The notes under the pieces: generated by a model
Database searches by the model: none
What the model was told of the DNA's origin: nothing
Seen by the model: the letters and a program-made list of their open reading frames with translations, nothing else
Made by a program: the position numbers and the translations under genes
Origin: Nitrospirales bacterium
GTDB taxonomy: Bacteria > Nitrospirota > Nitrospiria > Nitrospirales > UBA8639
Length of the DNA stretch: 64,000 bases
Reading direction: 5' to 3'
NCBI GenBank assembly: GCA_021604005.1
Contig: BQIV01000008.1
Coordinates: forward strand, 62,001 to 126,000
Part shown: positions 35,575 through 45,200 of the stretch, one piece after another
Position numbering within the stretch: position 1 is the first letter of the stretch
Layout of the letters: each line of letters opens with the position of its first letter

Positions 35575-35984
35575 GAAATCTCGACGTTGGCTCAGAACAA
35601 TCTACTTTCTCGATCATAGTTCGATAAAAATTGTCCTTCGCCCTATTCACTCCAAACTCATTTTGTCTAAATAAAGCAAGGACATAGAGTCAAGCCCTCA
35701 AAGTGACGCACTCGAATGATCCGTGATGCCATTCGATCATAATGTGATCGACTTGAGTATCTTGGTCAATTATCTTTTTTAAAAACCATCCCTAACATCA
35801 ACGTAGTTGATCGTTCGAGGAAGTACGCAATTACTCCTAATGGAATATCAAAGGCTTCCTCTAGAGATCCAAGATAATTCTGGTAATTGCAATTGTTTTT
35901 TCGGATGCAAAAAGGCACGCGGGATATGGACGACTATTAGGAAATGAAACTCCTCAGAGAGAGGTACGAGTAGGAGGTTTCGTT
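35575..35984. other. Intergenic leader of the tyrosinase gene
   Basis: 410 AT-rich bp with no gene or repeat recognised. AGGAGG at 35972-35977 is the ribosome binding site of the tyrosinase gene. Confidence 0.4.
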
Positions 35985-37721
35985 ATGAGCAAGACTGTCC
36001 AGTTTTTACTAATTTCTGTGGTCTTAACCTCTCCCATAGGAGTTTCATGGTCACATGGAGGGTATGCTCATGCCGCTATGGTAGGCGACATCGATGGTGA
36101 CAACGATGTAGATCGACTAGACCTAAGTTTGGTGCTTGCCGATCGCAATAAGTTGGTAAGCGAGAGTAGCTGTGGGATGGCCTGTGATCTTGACGGCGAC
36201 GGTCGGATCACGGTGTTGGACGCTCGCAGGTTGGTTGTGCTCTGCACCAACCCTCGGTGCGTCGAAAACGTCGTCGTGGAGATTCAGGTCAACAACACTT
36301 CCGGCGGAGACGATGATTATATCACTTGGAGTCCAAACTTTAGTCGGGCGCGAGTGATTGGGGCGACATCAGATGTCCAAGTCATTCTGAGCAATGAGCC
36401 GGGTGGAGGTGATGTGTATTTTGGAGCCTTCAGGGATCCGTGGCCACCTAATACCACAGCAACAGCCAACACGCTTAGCCTCACCCTCCCAGCAGATCAA
36501 CGTTGGATACCCTTCGTGATTGCTGGCCAAACAGCCAGTACCAATGACAAAGATGCGGTGATCAATGTAATGAGACAGAACCCCATCGTCCAAATGGTTG
36601 GCACCCACCGGCTGATGGTCCGGATTAGGAAAAACGCAAATACGCTTACGGTAGGTGAGCGGGATCGGTTCCTCAATGCGTTGAAAGCTTTGCGAAACAG
36701 TAATAGCGCGAACTACCTCAACTACCTCACGTTTGGTGAGTTGCATCGACTAGCGTCTACTGCTGGTAATGAGGCTCACGGTCAGCCCGCATTTCTTCCC
36801 TGGCATCGAGCCCTCATCCTACAAGTCGAACGAGCTCTTCAACAAATTGATCCAAGCGTTGCCCTGCACTATTGGGACTGGGATGCCGCGGCACCAAATA
36901 TCTTCACAAAAGACTTCATGGGTGCAGGAATCAAAAACCGTCCAAGACAAAACAGCGATCCCATAAGCTTACCGGAATTCTCCATGTTGAATCCCCTGCA
37001 CGGTTGGAACACAGATTTGGTGTTCGCTGGTGGTACGATCCAGCGAAGGCTCTTTGATCATACGACGAAGCCTCAGGCCGGCTTCTTCACGCCACTCAAC
37101 GATCCGACCCAGGCATCGCTGGTCGATGCGACTAACTATGGTCCGCGGGCTAACCCGTGTAGTTCGAACTTCAGCTGTGCAGTCGAGAGATTCTCGCACG
37201 ACCAAGGCCACGTATGGGCTTGTAACAACGGTCTACTGCGTTTTCCTTCAAGGGCAGCAGGTGATCCGCTGTTCTACCTGCTTCATTCGCAGGTCGATCG
37301 GCAATGGGCTTTCTGGCAACGAAAGTTTGCGCGCCATGGAGTTGGAGTTGGAGGAATCCTGATATTCCGAGCGCCACAAGATTATGATAACACCGGGAAC
37401 TGGGATGATCCGAAGAACGTGATGTTACCCCAAAATTGGCAAAAAGGCTCGTTCCTTGAGGATACGATGTGGCCATGGGATGGGGACACGGATGGACCTG
37501 GTGGGCGAGCCCAGCGACCCATCAACCAGGGTGGACCGGGCGCCAATGTACCCAACAGTGCACCCATGGTGCCACGCACAGCCTTCCCGCAATCACGAAT
37601 AGCCAACCTTTGGCCGCCTGTTCCAACCAAGGTCAAGGTACGAGACATGATCGACTATCTTGGGAAGTTCAGGCCGCAAGACGGTCTCGGGTATGCCTAC
37701 GACGATGTACCCTTTAACTGA
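35985..37721 (+). CDS. Secreted tyrosinase with N-terminal dockerin-like repeat
   Basis: 578 residues: signal peptide (1-31), then a dockerin-like pair of calcium loops at 34-92 (DIDGDNDVDRLDL and DLDGDGRITVLDARRL, 34 residues apart). A beta region follows, then a type-3 copper tyrosinase domain. CuA ligands are His254, His265 (EAHGQPAFLPWHR) and His274; CuB ligands are His405, His409 and His434. It should oxidise phenols to quinones outside the cell. The dockerin sits at the N-terminus, whereas its relatives in this region carry it at the C-terminus. It leads a run with two HEAT proteins and a Sco-like protein. Confidence 0.9.
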   Translation: MSKTVQFLLISVVLTSPIGVSWSHGGYAHAAMVGDIDGDNDVDRLDLSLVLADRNKLVSESSCGMACDLDGDGRITVLDARRLVVLCTNPRCVENVVVEIQVNNTSGGDDDYITWSPNFSRARVIGATSDVQVILSNEPGGGDVYFGAFRDPWPPNTTATANTLSLTLPADQRWIPFVIAGQTASTNDKDAVINVMRQNPIVQMVGTHRLMVRIRKNANTLTVGERDRFLNALKALRNSNSANYLNYLTFGELHRLASTAGNEAHGQPAFLPWHRALILQVERALQQIDPSVALHYWDWDAAAPNIFTKDFMGAGIKNRPRQNSDPISLPEFSMLNPLHGWNTDLVFAGGTIQRRLFDHTTKPQAGFFTPLNDPTQASLVDATNYGPRANPCSSNFSCAVERFSHDQGHVWACNNGLLRFPSRAAGDPLFYLLHSQVDRQWAFWQRKFARHGVGVGGILIFRAPQDYDNTGNWDDPKNVMLPQNWQKGSFLEDTMWPWDGDTDGPGGRAQRPINQGGPGANVPNSAPMVPRTAFPQSRIANLWPPVPTKVKVRDMIDYLGKFRPQDGLGYAYDDVPFN

Positions 37722-37754
37722 TAACTGAAAATTCCCGGAATGGGGGATTTCATC

Positions 37755-38828
37755 ATGACAAGAATTCACTCGGGCGTATGGTTAGGACTGTTATATAGCA
37801 TGGCAGTTGGCTTAAGCAGTGCTTCCCAACTGCATGTCGAGGGCGGGCCTTTGGATAACCTCGAGGTAGAAACTGTTCGAGAGATGCGACAAGAGGCGTT
37901 GCAACGGTTCCTTAATACGGAGCTGTCCCCACAACAGCGCCTGGAACATGTTCAGATGATTGGATCCGTCAGCAATAAGGATTTCGAATCTCTGCTGCGT
38001 ATAGCCTCGGATCCGAACGAAGAAGATGAGATCAGACTAGTCGCGGTGAAGAGGCATCCATTAACTCGACGACTCATCGATTTAGAGCTGTCGATCCTCG
38101 GAGATGCTAAGAACGGAGGGTCACAGCTCAACGCGAATCTGATTTCGGATCTCGCACTTCGGACCCGGCCCACGATTGATGCGGAAACGCGTCAACGTAT
38201 CCAAGCTGGAATCAAAACATTGCTCAACGATTCTCGCGACACGGTGCGTCTCAACGCGTTTCGCGCCCTGGTGCCTAGCAACGAACCGACGGCGCTTCAG
38301 CTTTTGGAGAATGGATTGGGAAATCCGGACGTCGCACCCGTGTCAACGACGGAAGCACTGGCGCTCCTTGATCGTGCAGGCTCGGTGAATCATCTCGACG
38401 TGATTCGCCCCTTCCTTAATAGCGAGGATCCAGAGGTCCTCCGCCTCGCGGTACAGGCCTTGGCAGTCGATCCGGTAAGCCGCCCCAAGATCGTGTTGTT
38501 GCTTCAGGATCAAAATACTCCGGAACCTATTCGCGTTGCGTCTTTGCGGCGGCTTAGTCGTGCGGATGACGATTTTGTGTCGTACGCACTAGAACTCTTT
38601 GAGAATGAAGACGAAAGCACAGAGATCCGAAGGCAAGTTACACGCGCAATCATCGGTCGCATGAATTACCAGAGTGTGAGTGCAGATGATCAAGTGCGAT
38701 TCGCGCAGGCCGTAGAACGGCTGAGCCCCGATATCGCACCGAGCGTTCTGGAAGGAAGCTCACCTGACCAGTTTATTGAGCATCTAAGATTGACGTTCCC
38801 CGCTATCAAGGAATATCTCGACCAATAA
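37755..38828 (+). CDS. Secreted HEAT-repeat protein 1
   Basis: 357 residues with a signal peptide (to about residue 25), then all-helical repeats (ALQLLENGLGNPDVAPVSTT; VLRLAVQALAVDP; PIRVASLRRLSRADDDF) typical of HEAT/armadillo scaffolds. ATG 37755 follows GGGGGA by 7 nt. It sits between tyrosinase and a second HEAT gene, so it may help fold, load or arrange the copper enzyme; no catalytic motif. Confidence 0.7.
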   Translation: MTRIHSGVWLGLLYSMAVGLSSASQLHVEGGPLDNLEVETVREMRQEALQRFLNTELSPQQRLEHVQMIGSVSNKDFESLLRIASDPNEEDEIRLVAVKRHPLTRRLIDLELSILGDAKNGGSQLNANLISDLALRTRPTIDAETRQRIQAGIKTLLNDSRDTVRLNAFRALVPSNEPTALQLLENGLGNPDVAPVSTTEALALLDRAGSVNHLDVIRPFLNSEDPEVLRLAVQALAVDPVSRPKIVLLLQDQNTPEPIRVASLRRLSRADDDFVSYALELFENEDESTEIRRQVTRAIIGRMNYQSVSADDQVRFAQAVERLSPDIAPSVLEGSSPDQFIEHLRLTFPAIKEYLDQ

Positions 38829-38839
38829 GAGGACTTTGT

Positions 38840-40531
38840 ATGTGGATGGCTAGGCCTTTCATGAGCTCCAAACGGTCCCGTGACTACACTCTGGTCGTCG
38901 TTTTGGCGACGACCCTCGGGGGGGTCGCGATTGTTTCCTATCCCACCCCGGTGGCGTCGGAAACGGGGGAGGTTCTTGAGCGAAGTCTGCGAAAACTGGC
39001 CGAGGCCAGAGACGATCCGTATCGTTGGCTTGCCATCCTTAAGGATCTCTCCCTGGAGCCAGCCCGAGGTGTTCCCGCCTACACGGGCCTCCTCAGTGAT
39101 GTGCGCGAGCCAGTGCGGCGTCACGCGCTCCGCGCCTTGCAGGCATACGGTATCGCAGCGAGGCCTGCGGCTCATACCATCGTTTCACTTCTTGATGACA
39201 TTAGCGTTTCACCGGAGACACAGGTTCTCGCCGTGAATACGCTGGAAACCATAAAACCCCAGCAATCGACCCTAATTCGCGCGCTCATCGACTATCTAGC
39301 AGCCTCTGATAGCAAGGCACATGTGATCGTGCGTGTCATTCCACTGCTCGTCTTGCTTAGACCCGAGGCGAGTGTATTAAAGGCTCAGATTCTCCCACTG
39401 CTTAGGCACGCGGATTTGGGGGTTCAATTCGCGGCGTTCCGAGCTCTAGGGGAGCTGGCGTCGACAGGTGACGACAACAGATTACTCACCGGGCCCAAGA
39501 CAGCGAACACTCTGTTAGAGGGCGGATACCGGTTGTTCATACAGATTCGACATGCCGGTGCCGAGTCGTCGAGTTGGTTGCCGGCACTGGTTCGACTCGT
39601 CCAGGAAGATGGGACCCCAGCATTCGTCAGAGTGGCAGCCATTGAAACTCTGGCACATATCGGTCGGATAGACGCGAGCGCAGCTCGAGCTCTCTTCAAC
39701 GCAGTGGGAGCAGTCGACGAATTCATTTCACAGAGTGCTACAGAGAATCTGTCGCATCTAGACATGGGGAGGCCCCATCTGCTGACAATCGCCAGTGAGG
39801 GGCTCCGCCATGATAATCCACGCGTAAGGCGTCAGGCTGCGGTTATCTTGAAAGCGATGGGCCCAAATGCCGCACCTGCGACAGAAGCGCTCTGTGCTGC
39901 GTTGAGACGTGCGAACGGGCAAACTGCATCGTTTCTGATTGCTGCCTATCTAGACGCTCTTCGGACTATCGGGCGAGCGGCAGACAGCGCGAGCGAGACG
40001 ATCTCAGATTTGTTGTCATATCGATCTGTGATCTACGCCGACCGCGACACGCTTGACGTTTTGCGAATGCGCGCGTATCTGCTCGTGGTCCTTTCGGACA
40101 TTGGGGCTCCAGAGTCGTCTTATCCATACATACTGGATGCGCTGGCCCACGTCGATGAACAGTTGCTTGCCTACGAGGCCGCGGCTGCAGCAAGAGTAGC
40201 AGGATCCATTGGCCCACGAGCGCGGCCCTTCGTACCCTACCTGCTTCGCGCACTGGGGAAGCGTACCGCCGAGGAAGAGTTTTCCCTAGAACGGTTCGAC
40301 CCAATTTTTCCGAGAGAAGAGGCTACTACGTTTCAAATCGAGGCGATCCGAGCGCTCGTTCAGATCCAACCGGTCGATGATCCGGACGTCATCCATGTCC
40401 TGACAAAGCTCTCGACCGCCTCTGCACCCTTTGCCCATCTCGATTCCCGCCTGTTTAGCGAAGCGCGACGTGCGCTTCAGATGTTTGCAGACCATGGGCA
40501 GGGAAAGACAGCCACGGGTCTTGCCAACTGA
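38840..40531 (+). CDS. Secreted HEAT-repeat protein 2
   Basis: 563 residues: a membrane anchor or signal peptide (about 17-38), then ten or more HEAT-like helical pairs (REPVRRHALRALQAYGIAAR; NPRVRRQAAVILKAMGPNAA). It begins 11 nt after the first HEAT gene and ends 13 nt before the Sco-like gene, so these form an operon. Met1, Met3 and Met8 are alternative starts. A scaffold in the cell envelope is likely. Confidence 0.72.
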   Translation: MWMARPFMSSKRSRDYTLVVVLATTLGGVAIVSYPTPVASETGEVLERSLRKLAEARDDPYRWLAILKDLSLEPARGVPAYTGLLSDVREPVRRHALRALQAYGIAARPAAHTIVSLLDDISVSPETQVLAVNTLETIKPQQSTLIRALIDYLAASDSKAHVIVRVIPLLVLLRPEASVLKAQILPLLRHADLGVQFAAFRALGELASTGDDNRLLTGPKTANTLLEGGYRLFIQIRHAGAESSSWLPALVRLVQEDGTPAFVRVAAIETLAHIGRIDASAARALFNAVGAVDEFISQSATENLSHLDMGRPHLLTIASEGLRHDNPRVRRQAAVILKAMGPNAAPATEALCAALRRANGQTASFLIAAYLDALRTIGRAADSASETISDLLSYRSVIYADRDTLDVLRMRAYLLVVLSDIGAPESSYPYILDALAHVDEQLLAYEAAAAARVAGSIGPRARPFVPYLLRALGKRTAEEEFSLERFDPIFPREEATTFQIEAIRALVQIQPVDDPDVIHVLTKLSTASAPFAHLDSRLFSEARRALQMFADHGQGKTATGLAN

Positions 40532-40544
40532 CGGAGGAGATTTG

Positions 40545-41225
40545 ATGAGGGTCACGGTTCAGATCAGCTGCTTTTGTCTCCTATCAGGGTTATGGTGCTT
40601 CTCGAGCGTGAGTGCCGAGGAGGGTCACGCACACAATGATGCGACGGCAACCGTTTCTCGTTTGTCGGCTGAGCCGATCCAGATTTTTCTGGCTTCGCCA
40701 TGGGTTTCTGTCCAGGATCGGACTCGTTTGCGGAGCCTCAGCATCGGCTATACCGACCAAGATGGCAACCGTGGGTCTCTCGAGGATCTAGTGGATAGAC
40801 CAATGGCCATCGTGTTTTTCTATTCGCGCTGTCCGAACACTTACAAGTGCAGTGCGGCTATCACCAAGTTCGCAAGCTTGCAGCGGGCAATGAACAGCGT
40901 CGGGGTCGAGCGAGACATTCGATTGCTTGCGATTACATACGAGCCGCAGTTTGACACACCAAGGCGAATCAAACGCTTTGTCACCAGTCGTGGACTCGTG
41001 ACTAATTCCACGACGATGGCCATACGTCTCAAGCCCAAGCAGCATGCGGCCTTTATCGAAGACTTGAAGCCGCCGGTCGCCTACAACGCGGACTGGGTCA
41101 CTGCCCATGGTATTGAATTGAATCTACTCGATAGCAAAGGTCGCTTTGTACGAAAATACGGAACAATACTCTGGGATAATGGCGATGTAGTGCAAGATTT
41201 TAAACGCTTGCTTGACGAAGGTTGA
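40545..41225 (+). CDS. Sco1/SenC-like copper chaperone, variant Cys spacing
   Basis: 226 residues with a signal peptide (to about 24) and a thioredoxin-fold SCO domain. The metal/redox pair is Cys96 and Cys102 (YSRCPNTYKCSA). The spacing is five residues rather than the classical three. The later RGLVTNSTTMAIRLKP and AHGIELNLLDSKGRFVRKYG regions match the family. SCO proteins load copper into cuproenzymes. Placement after tyrosinase suggests it matures that enzyme. GGAGGA at 40532-40537 precedes ATG 40545. Confidence 0.8.
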   Translation: MRVTVQISCFCLLSGLWCFSSVSAEEGHAHNDATATVSRLSAEPIQIFLASPWVSVQDRTRLRSLSIGYTDQDGNRGSLEDLVDRPMAIVFFYSRCPNTYKCSAAITKFASLQRAMNSVGVERDIRLLAITYEPQFDTPRRIKRFVTSRGLVTNSTTMAIRLKPKQHAAFIEDLKPPVAYNADWVTAHGIELNLLDSKGRFVRKYGTILWDNGDVVQDFKRLLDEG

Positions 41226-41383
41226 ACAATCCAAGGAGTGAAGAAGCCTCTCTTGCATTAGGTAGATAGAGACCAAGTCTTTCAGGATTGCTACCTAGGG
41301 TACCCCCGAGAACCTTGGCCGTTGGAATGTCAAGCTCGTAGCGTATGTGATCATGATCAGGCGTCACAGAAAATAACAGAATT

Positions 41384-41529
41384 ACAATAGGCACCCTTTC
41401 CTTCTCGCTCGGAATTCGCCGGCCATAGGGCCCGATGATCCCCGAGACCTTGATGATGATGGGACGATTACGGTTCGCGATGCCAGAAAACTAGTTCTCT
41501 TCAGTGACAAGGATAGTTGTGCGAGGTAA
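41384..41529 (+). pseudogene. Orphan dockerin fragment
   Basis: In one frame this short stretch encodes FLLARNSPAIGPDDPRDLDD followed by DGTITVRDARKLVLF and ends SCAR-stop. That closely follows the second half of the dockerin in the BNR protein (RNTPAVSGDPRDADGDG). There is no start or upstream domain, so it is the 3' remnant of a lost dockerin-bearing gene, immediately ahead of the cohesin-like gene. Confidence 0.7.
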
Positions 41530-41564
41530 TCCACACCACACAATCAGTCAACGGAGGTAGAAAA

Positions 41565-42224
41565 ATGAACACGAGTAAGAGATTGCTCAGCTTTGTGTTT
41601 AGCGTAGTGATGGTGTTCAGTGTCGGGCAAGCCCAGGCTGTAAGCCTAGATTTTAAAACGCCTGGGCAATCAGTCTTGGTCGGCGAGAGATTTACGGTAG
41701 ATCTGACGATTTCGGGCCTGGGGAATTTCACCGCTCCTTCACTCGGCGCTTTTGATCTGTTTGTAAGTTTTGAAAAGGACGTATTGAGATTTGTTGATGT
41801 GGGCTATGGGGATCCCATCCTTGGTGATCAGTTGGACATCTCTGGGTTCGGTGCGATTACTTCAACGACCGCCACGAATATCGTAAACCTGACCGGTTTC
41901 GTAAATCTTGCTGAGATCTCGCTAGACCCAGCGGCCATTCTGAACACCATGCAACCAGGAGCCTTCACGCTAGCACGATTGAGCTTTATTGCCGAGGAAA
42001 ATGGTCAATCCCCGTTTCGCATCGAAGGACCGGGGCCTCTTCCAGGTGTCCGGGCTTTGGGTGATTCTTTTGGCAACCAAGGTCCCCTTGAGCCGATCAC
42101 TACGCCGACGGGGCCGCGGTTTGTGAATGTGGTCCCTGAACCCGGCACGGTTCTGCTTTTTGGGTCAGGCCTTGCTGGCCTCTTAGGATGGCGGTGGAAA
42201 CGGTCGAGAATTGGCAAAGAGTGA
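41565..42224 (+). CDS. Cohesin-like domain protein with PEP-CTERM anchor, 1
   Basis: 219 residues. Signal peptide (1-25), then one domain (27-175) with the cohesin pattern: SVLVGERFTVDLTISGL, then LGAFDLFVSFEKDVLRFVDV. A classical PEP-CTERM signal ends the protein: VPEPG at 190-194, a hydrophobic segment, and WKRSR. It would be exported, then processed by exosortase. As a single cohesin-type module with a sorting signal it is a candidate anchor for the dockerin enzymes nearby. GGAGGT at 41553-41558 supports ATG 41565. Confidence 0.82.
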   Translation: MNTSKRLLSFVFSVVMVFSVGQAQAVSLDFKTPGQSVLVGERFTVDLTISGLGNFTAPSLGAFDLFVSFEKDVLRFVDVGYGDPILGDQLDISGFGAITSTTATNIVNLTGFVNLAEISLDPAAILNTMQPGAFTLARLSFIAEENGQSPFRIEGPGPLPGVRALGDSFGNQGPLEPITTPTGPRFVNVVPEPGTVLLFGSGLAGLLGWRWKRSRIGKE

Positions 42225-42325
42225 GATGCGCTCAAGGTACCTATGTACTGTTAACGGACCGTAAACTCTGTAAGAGTCGCAAGGATCTTTAGGTGCGGGA
42301 GGGCCAGGATGGTCCTAGATCTTGG

Positions 42326-42375
42326 AAGCGCAATCGGTGTCTCTCCCTCAAGGGGGATATTTGATTGCGCTTTTT
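42326..42375 (+). terminator. Intrinsic terminator after cohesin-like gene 1
   Basis: AAGCGCAATC and GATTGCGCTT form a perfect 10-bp stem enclosing a smaller TCCC/GGGGA hairpin, followed by TTTTT. Confidence 0.85.
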
Positions 42376-42539
42376 CATTGGGTGGTAGCTATAGCGATGG
42401 TGGATCGACAAAATCAAGACACGTGAGAAAGGCCTGCATCGCACCCCAAGGTATGTTCCCGGCTAAGGCCAAGAGTTCTTCCTGGAGAAGGACCGTTGAA
42501 AACACACTGTGCTGTCATAAACGTGAGCAAATAACAGCG

Positions 42540-42602
42540 ACCGGGACTAGTCAGGTGTTTGAGTGGACTGATGAAGCCGAGGAAAATGGCCAATCTCCGT
42601 AA
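42540..42602 (+). pseudogene. Fragment of a cohesin-like gene
   Basis: The end of this stretch (42580-42602) repeats 41991-42013, which encodes AEENGQSP in the intact gene, with only third-base changes, and then stops. The remaining ~200 bp on each side show no gene. It is probably a leftover of a duplicated cohesin-like gene. Confidence 0.45.
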
Positions 42603-42746
42603 ATTGCCCTCGCCCCTTTGGGGAAAACAGTTAGGGCGAAGAGACAAGCTCATTTGAAAGTTCAACCACTATAGTGCTCAGGATTAAAAAGAATATCGGT
42701 ATGGGGTGTTGAGCAAAAACCAACAATAGCAAGAGGAGAGATTCCT

Positions 42747-44912
42747 ATGTTGGGACAAAGACACATCAATCGTTCCGCTCTGGTTTCGGCTATCTTGGCC
42801 GTCCTCTTACCAGCATCTGGAGCCCTCGCGGAGTTCCTGGTTAATGACAGGACTACCGACACATTTCCGGTCATCACCCAGAGCGAGCCCACCGTGGCCG
42901 TTTTCAATAACCAGATCCTGGTGGGCTACAATGACTCCAGGTTCGGGTCCGGCTTCCAAAGAACCGGCTACTCACGTTCTACCGACGGTGGGGCAACCTG
43001 GTCCGAGGTAGGTATCGGCACGCTCCCTACGCAGCGTGGCAATTTCTGCATCTCTGGAGATGATCCCGTGATCGTGGCGGATCGGATTCGAGCGCTGGGC
43101 CAGACCGGCGTCTTCTACTACGCGGTCCTTGGCAAGGTCCCAGGGCCGGGAGGTTCATGCCCGATCGCCCCGGATTCGATTGTCAGCGTCTGGAAGACTA
43201 TTGACGGCGGCGTGACCTGGACGCCGGCCAACGCCAGCCCACTGGCTACCCCAACTGACGACCAGGACAAGGAGTGGATAGCGGTGGACACCCGTGCCTC
43301 CGGGACTGGGGCAGGGAATGTGTACGTCTGCTGGACGCGATTTGGTGGTGGGGGTGGCGTCCAGTTCTCGCGCTCCACCGACGGCGGCGCCACTTTCACG
43401 CAAATGCCAGCGAACCTCTCTTCAAACAATAACGGTCTGGGATGCGTAGTCGCGGTGAATCCGAAAAATGGCCAGGTCTATGTCGCCTGGCTGGACCTTA
43501 GCAGTCCCAACCAGATCCGGTTCCGTCGCTCGGATGACTTCGGCGTGACCTTTACACCGGAGAACCACATTGGTCCTCCCTTCATTGGTGGTGAGAATGG
43601 CAGCGCTTGCGGACGTCCTGTGTTTTTGGACAGCGACCCCGACCCTGAGGACCGCGCCATCCGCTCTCGGCCCTTCCCTAGCATGGCAGTCAATCCCACC
43701 AACGGCCACATCTACGTAGTCTGGCACAATGGTGGACTGCTGGGGGGGACCGGGGCCGACATTGCCTTTAGCCGCTCCACCGACGGCGGTGCAACCTGGA
43801 ACACGCCAACGCGCATCAACAGCATTACGACGGGCCAGCAGTTCTTCCCCTCAATCGCCGTCAACACCGACGGTGTCATGACGATCATGTACTATTCTAC
43901 CCAAAACAACTCGCCCCCTGATCGCCTGATCGACACCTTCATCGCGGTTTCCAGCGATGGCGGCATGACCTTTAGTGCCCCCACCCGAGTCACGGATGTC
44001 TCCTTCGACCGGCCGATCACTAACCCCAACTTCGATTCCGTTTTCGGCAGCGCCTGTTACATGGGCGACTATAACTCCATCACGGCGCCGGCGCCAGGGC
44101 TGGGGAACAGCGATTTTTTCATGGTTTGGGGCGACAACCGGAATGATGGCGATCCTTCCAGTCCTGGGGTCCAGCCAGATCCGGACGTTTTCTTTGAGAG
44201 GGTAGAGGTGGACTTCTTCCCGGACTCCCGTGCGCTGATAGGGATAGAGACCCCGTCCGGGTCGGACACCGTCATTCTTGCAGGGCCGACAACGATCATT
44301 GTTGACATCCTCACTATCGCGGATGCTGACGGTAATAGCCGGGAGCAGGTTAAGACCACGATGGTTCAGTTGGAGCTCACTGGTACCAGTACTCTACTAG
44401 GTCCCGTGATCCTCAGGCTCCGCGACCCTGCCAAGTCGCCCTTCCAGCGGTCGACAGGTGAAATCGAGGAGGAAATGGACGTCCAGGCGGGGCGGCTGGA
44501 CGTTCCGCCCTTTGATCCCGCTGGCGGAGCAGCGGATAGCTTCTTCGATGTGTTCTTCGAAATCGACGTTGCCGGACAGCTATTCCATAATGACGCTCCG
44601 CTTCGGTTAGAGACTATGATTAGGACTAAACCCCCTGCCGAGGGTGATTCATACACCAAGCCTGGGGGGATCACTGAGCTCCTTGACGAGAATGATGCCC
44701 CGACCCCGGTGAGCCTGGTTTCAGCTCGTCACTGGCCGGATCCTGTGGCTTCGCTTTGTGATATTGACGGTAATGGAGATGTCGACCAGACTGACATCCG
44801 TGCCATCTTTGAGTCGCGCAATACTCCAGCTGTTTCTGGTGACCCTCGTGATGCTGACGGTGATGGATTAATTACGGTGAAGGATGCCCGTATCTGTGTC
44901 TTGCTGCAATAG
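42747..44912 (+). CDS. Secreted BNR-propeller protein with C-terminal dockerin
   Basis: 721 residues: signal peptide (to ~28), a six-bladed propeller region with Asp-box repeats (SRSTDGGATW three times or more, RRSDDFGVTF, SSDGGMTF), a beta-sandwich region (about 500-660), and a dockerin-like pair at 671-721 (DIDGNGDVDQTDIRAI; DADGDGLITVKDAR). Sialidase catalytic residues are not obvious, so it may bind or cut an unknown glycan. GC is higher than in the flanks, suggesting transfer. Confidence 0.82.
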   Translation: MLGQRHINRSALVSAILAVLLPASGALAEFLVNDRTTDTFPVITQSEPTVAVFNNQILVGYNDSRFGSGFQRTGYSRSTDGGATWSEVGIGTLPTQRGNFCISGDDPVIVADRIRALGQTGVFYYAVLGKVPGPGGSCPIAPDSIVSVWKTIDGGVTWTPANASPLATPTDDQDKEWIAVDTRASGTGAGNVYVCWTRFGGGGGVQFSRSTDGGATFTQMPANLSSNNNGLGCVVAVNPKNGQVYVAWLDLSSPNQIRFRRSDDFGVTFTPENHIGPPFIGGENGSACGRPVFLDSDPDPEDRAIRSRPFPSMAVNPTNGHIYVVWHNGGLLGGTGADIAFSRSTDGGATWNTPTRINSITTGQQFFPSIAVNTDGVMTIMYYSTQNNSPPDRLIDTFIAVSSDGGMTFSAPTRVTDVSFDRPITNPNFDSVFGSACYMGDYNSITAPAPGLGNSDFFMVWGDNRNDGDPSSPGVQPDPDVFFERVEVDFFPDSRALIGIETPSGSDTVILAGPTTIIVDILTIADADGNSREQVKTTMVQLELTGTSTLLGPVILRLRDPAKSPFQRSTGEIEEEMDVQAGRLDVPPFDPAGGAADSFFDVFFEIDVAGQLFHNDAPLRLETMIRTKPPAEGDSYTKPGGITELLDENDAPTPVSLVSARHWPDPVASLCDIDGNGDVDQTDIRAIFESRNTPAVSGDPRDADGDGLITVKDARICVLLQ

Positions 44913-44954
44913 GAGACATTCTACTTTTTCGCACCATGTTAGATGACGCGAAGT

Positions 44955-45200
44955 CGATTCCTTGAGCTGCTCCCCGTGTACATGGGTTACACGGGGAGCA
45001 GCTTACATGTCTGCTGACGTCAGACGTCCACTGTTACGGATTTGATTGCCGACTTGACTTTCGCAGCCATATCAGGTGGGAGGTTCGACATGCGGTGTGC
45101 GATCTTTCCATGCTCGGAGGCGAGTCGCACACTTCCTCTTCCGTCTCAGCGCGTACTTCAAACGCACACCCGCAATTAGGATCGACCTCGAGAGCTCCAT
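44955..45200. repeat. Module repeat R2, copy a
   Basis: 246 bp matching 50881-51126 in the same orientation with about 75-80% identity. It opens with a strong hairpin and then carries decayed minus-strand coding sequence. The copies close the two halves of the dockerin/PEP-CTERM region. Confidence 0.78.
44965..45003. terminator. Hairpin (terminator-like) in R2a
   Basis: GCTGCTCCCCGTGTA (44966-44980) and TACACGGGGAGCAGC (44988-45002) form a perfect 15-bp stem with a 7-nt loop. It ends transcription of the BNR gene most likely, although no long T-run follows here. Confidence 0.7.

Noticed and set aside
42309-42602. Intact 97-residue gene after cohesin 1
   Set aside because: It starts inside the intrinsic terminator, and only its last few codons resemble anything (a cohesin-like gene fragment).
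42747-44912. Active sialidase
   Set aside because: Asp-box repeats are present, but the arginine triad and other catalytic residues of sialidases could not be identified, so only a BNR propeller is claimed.
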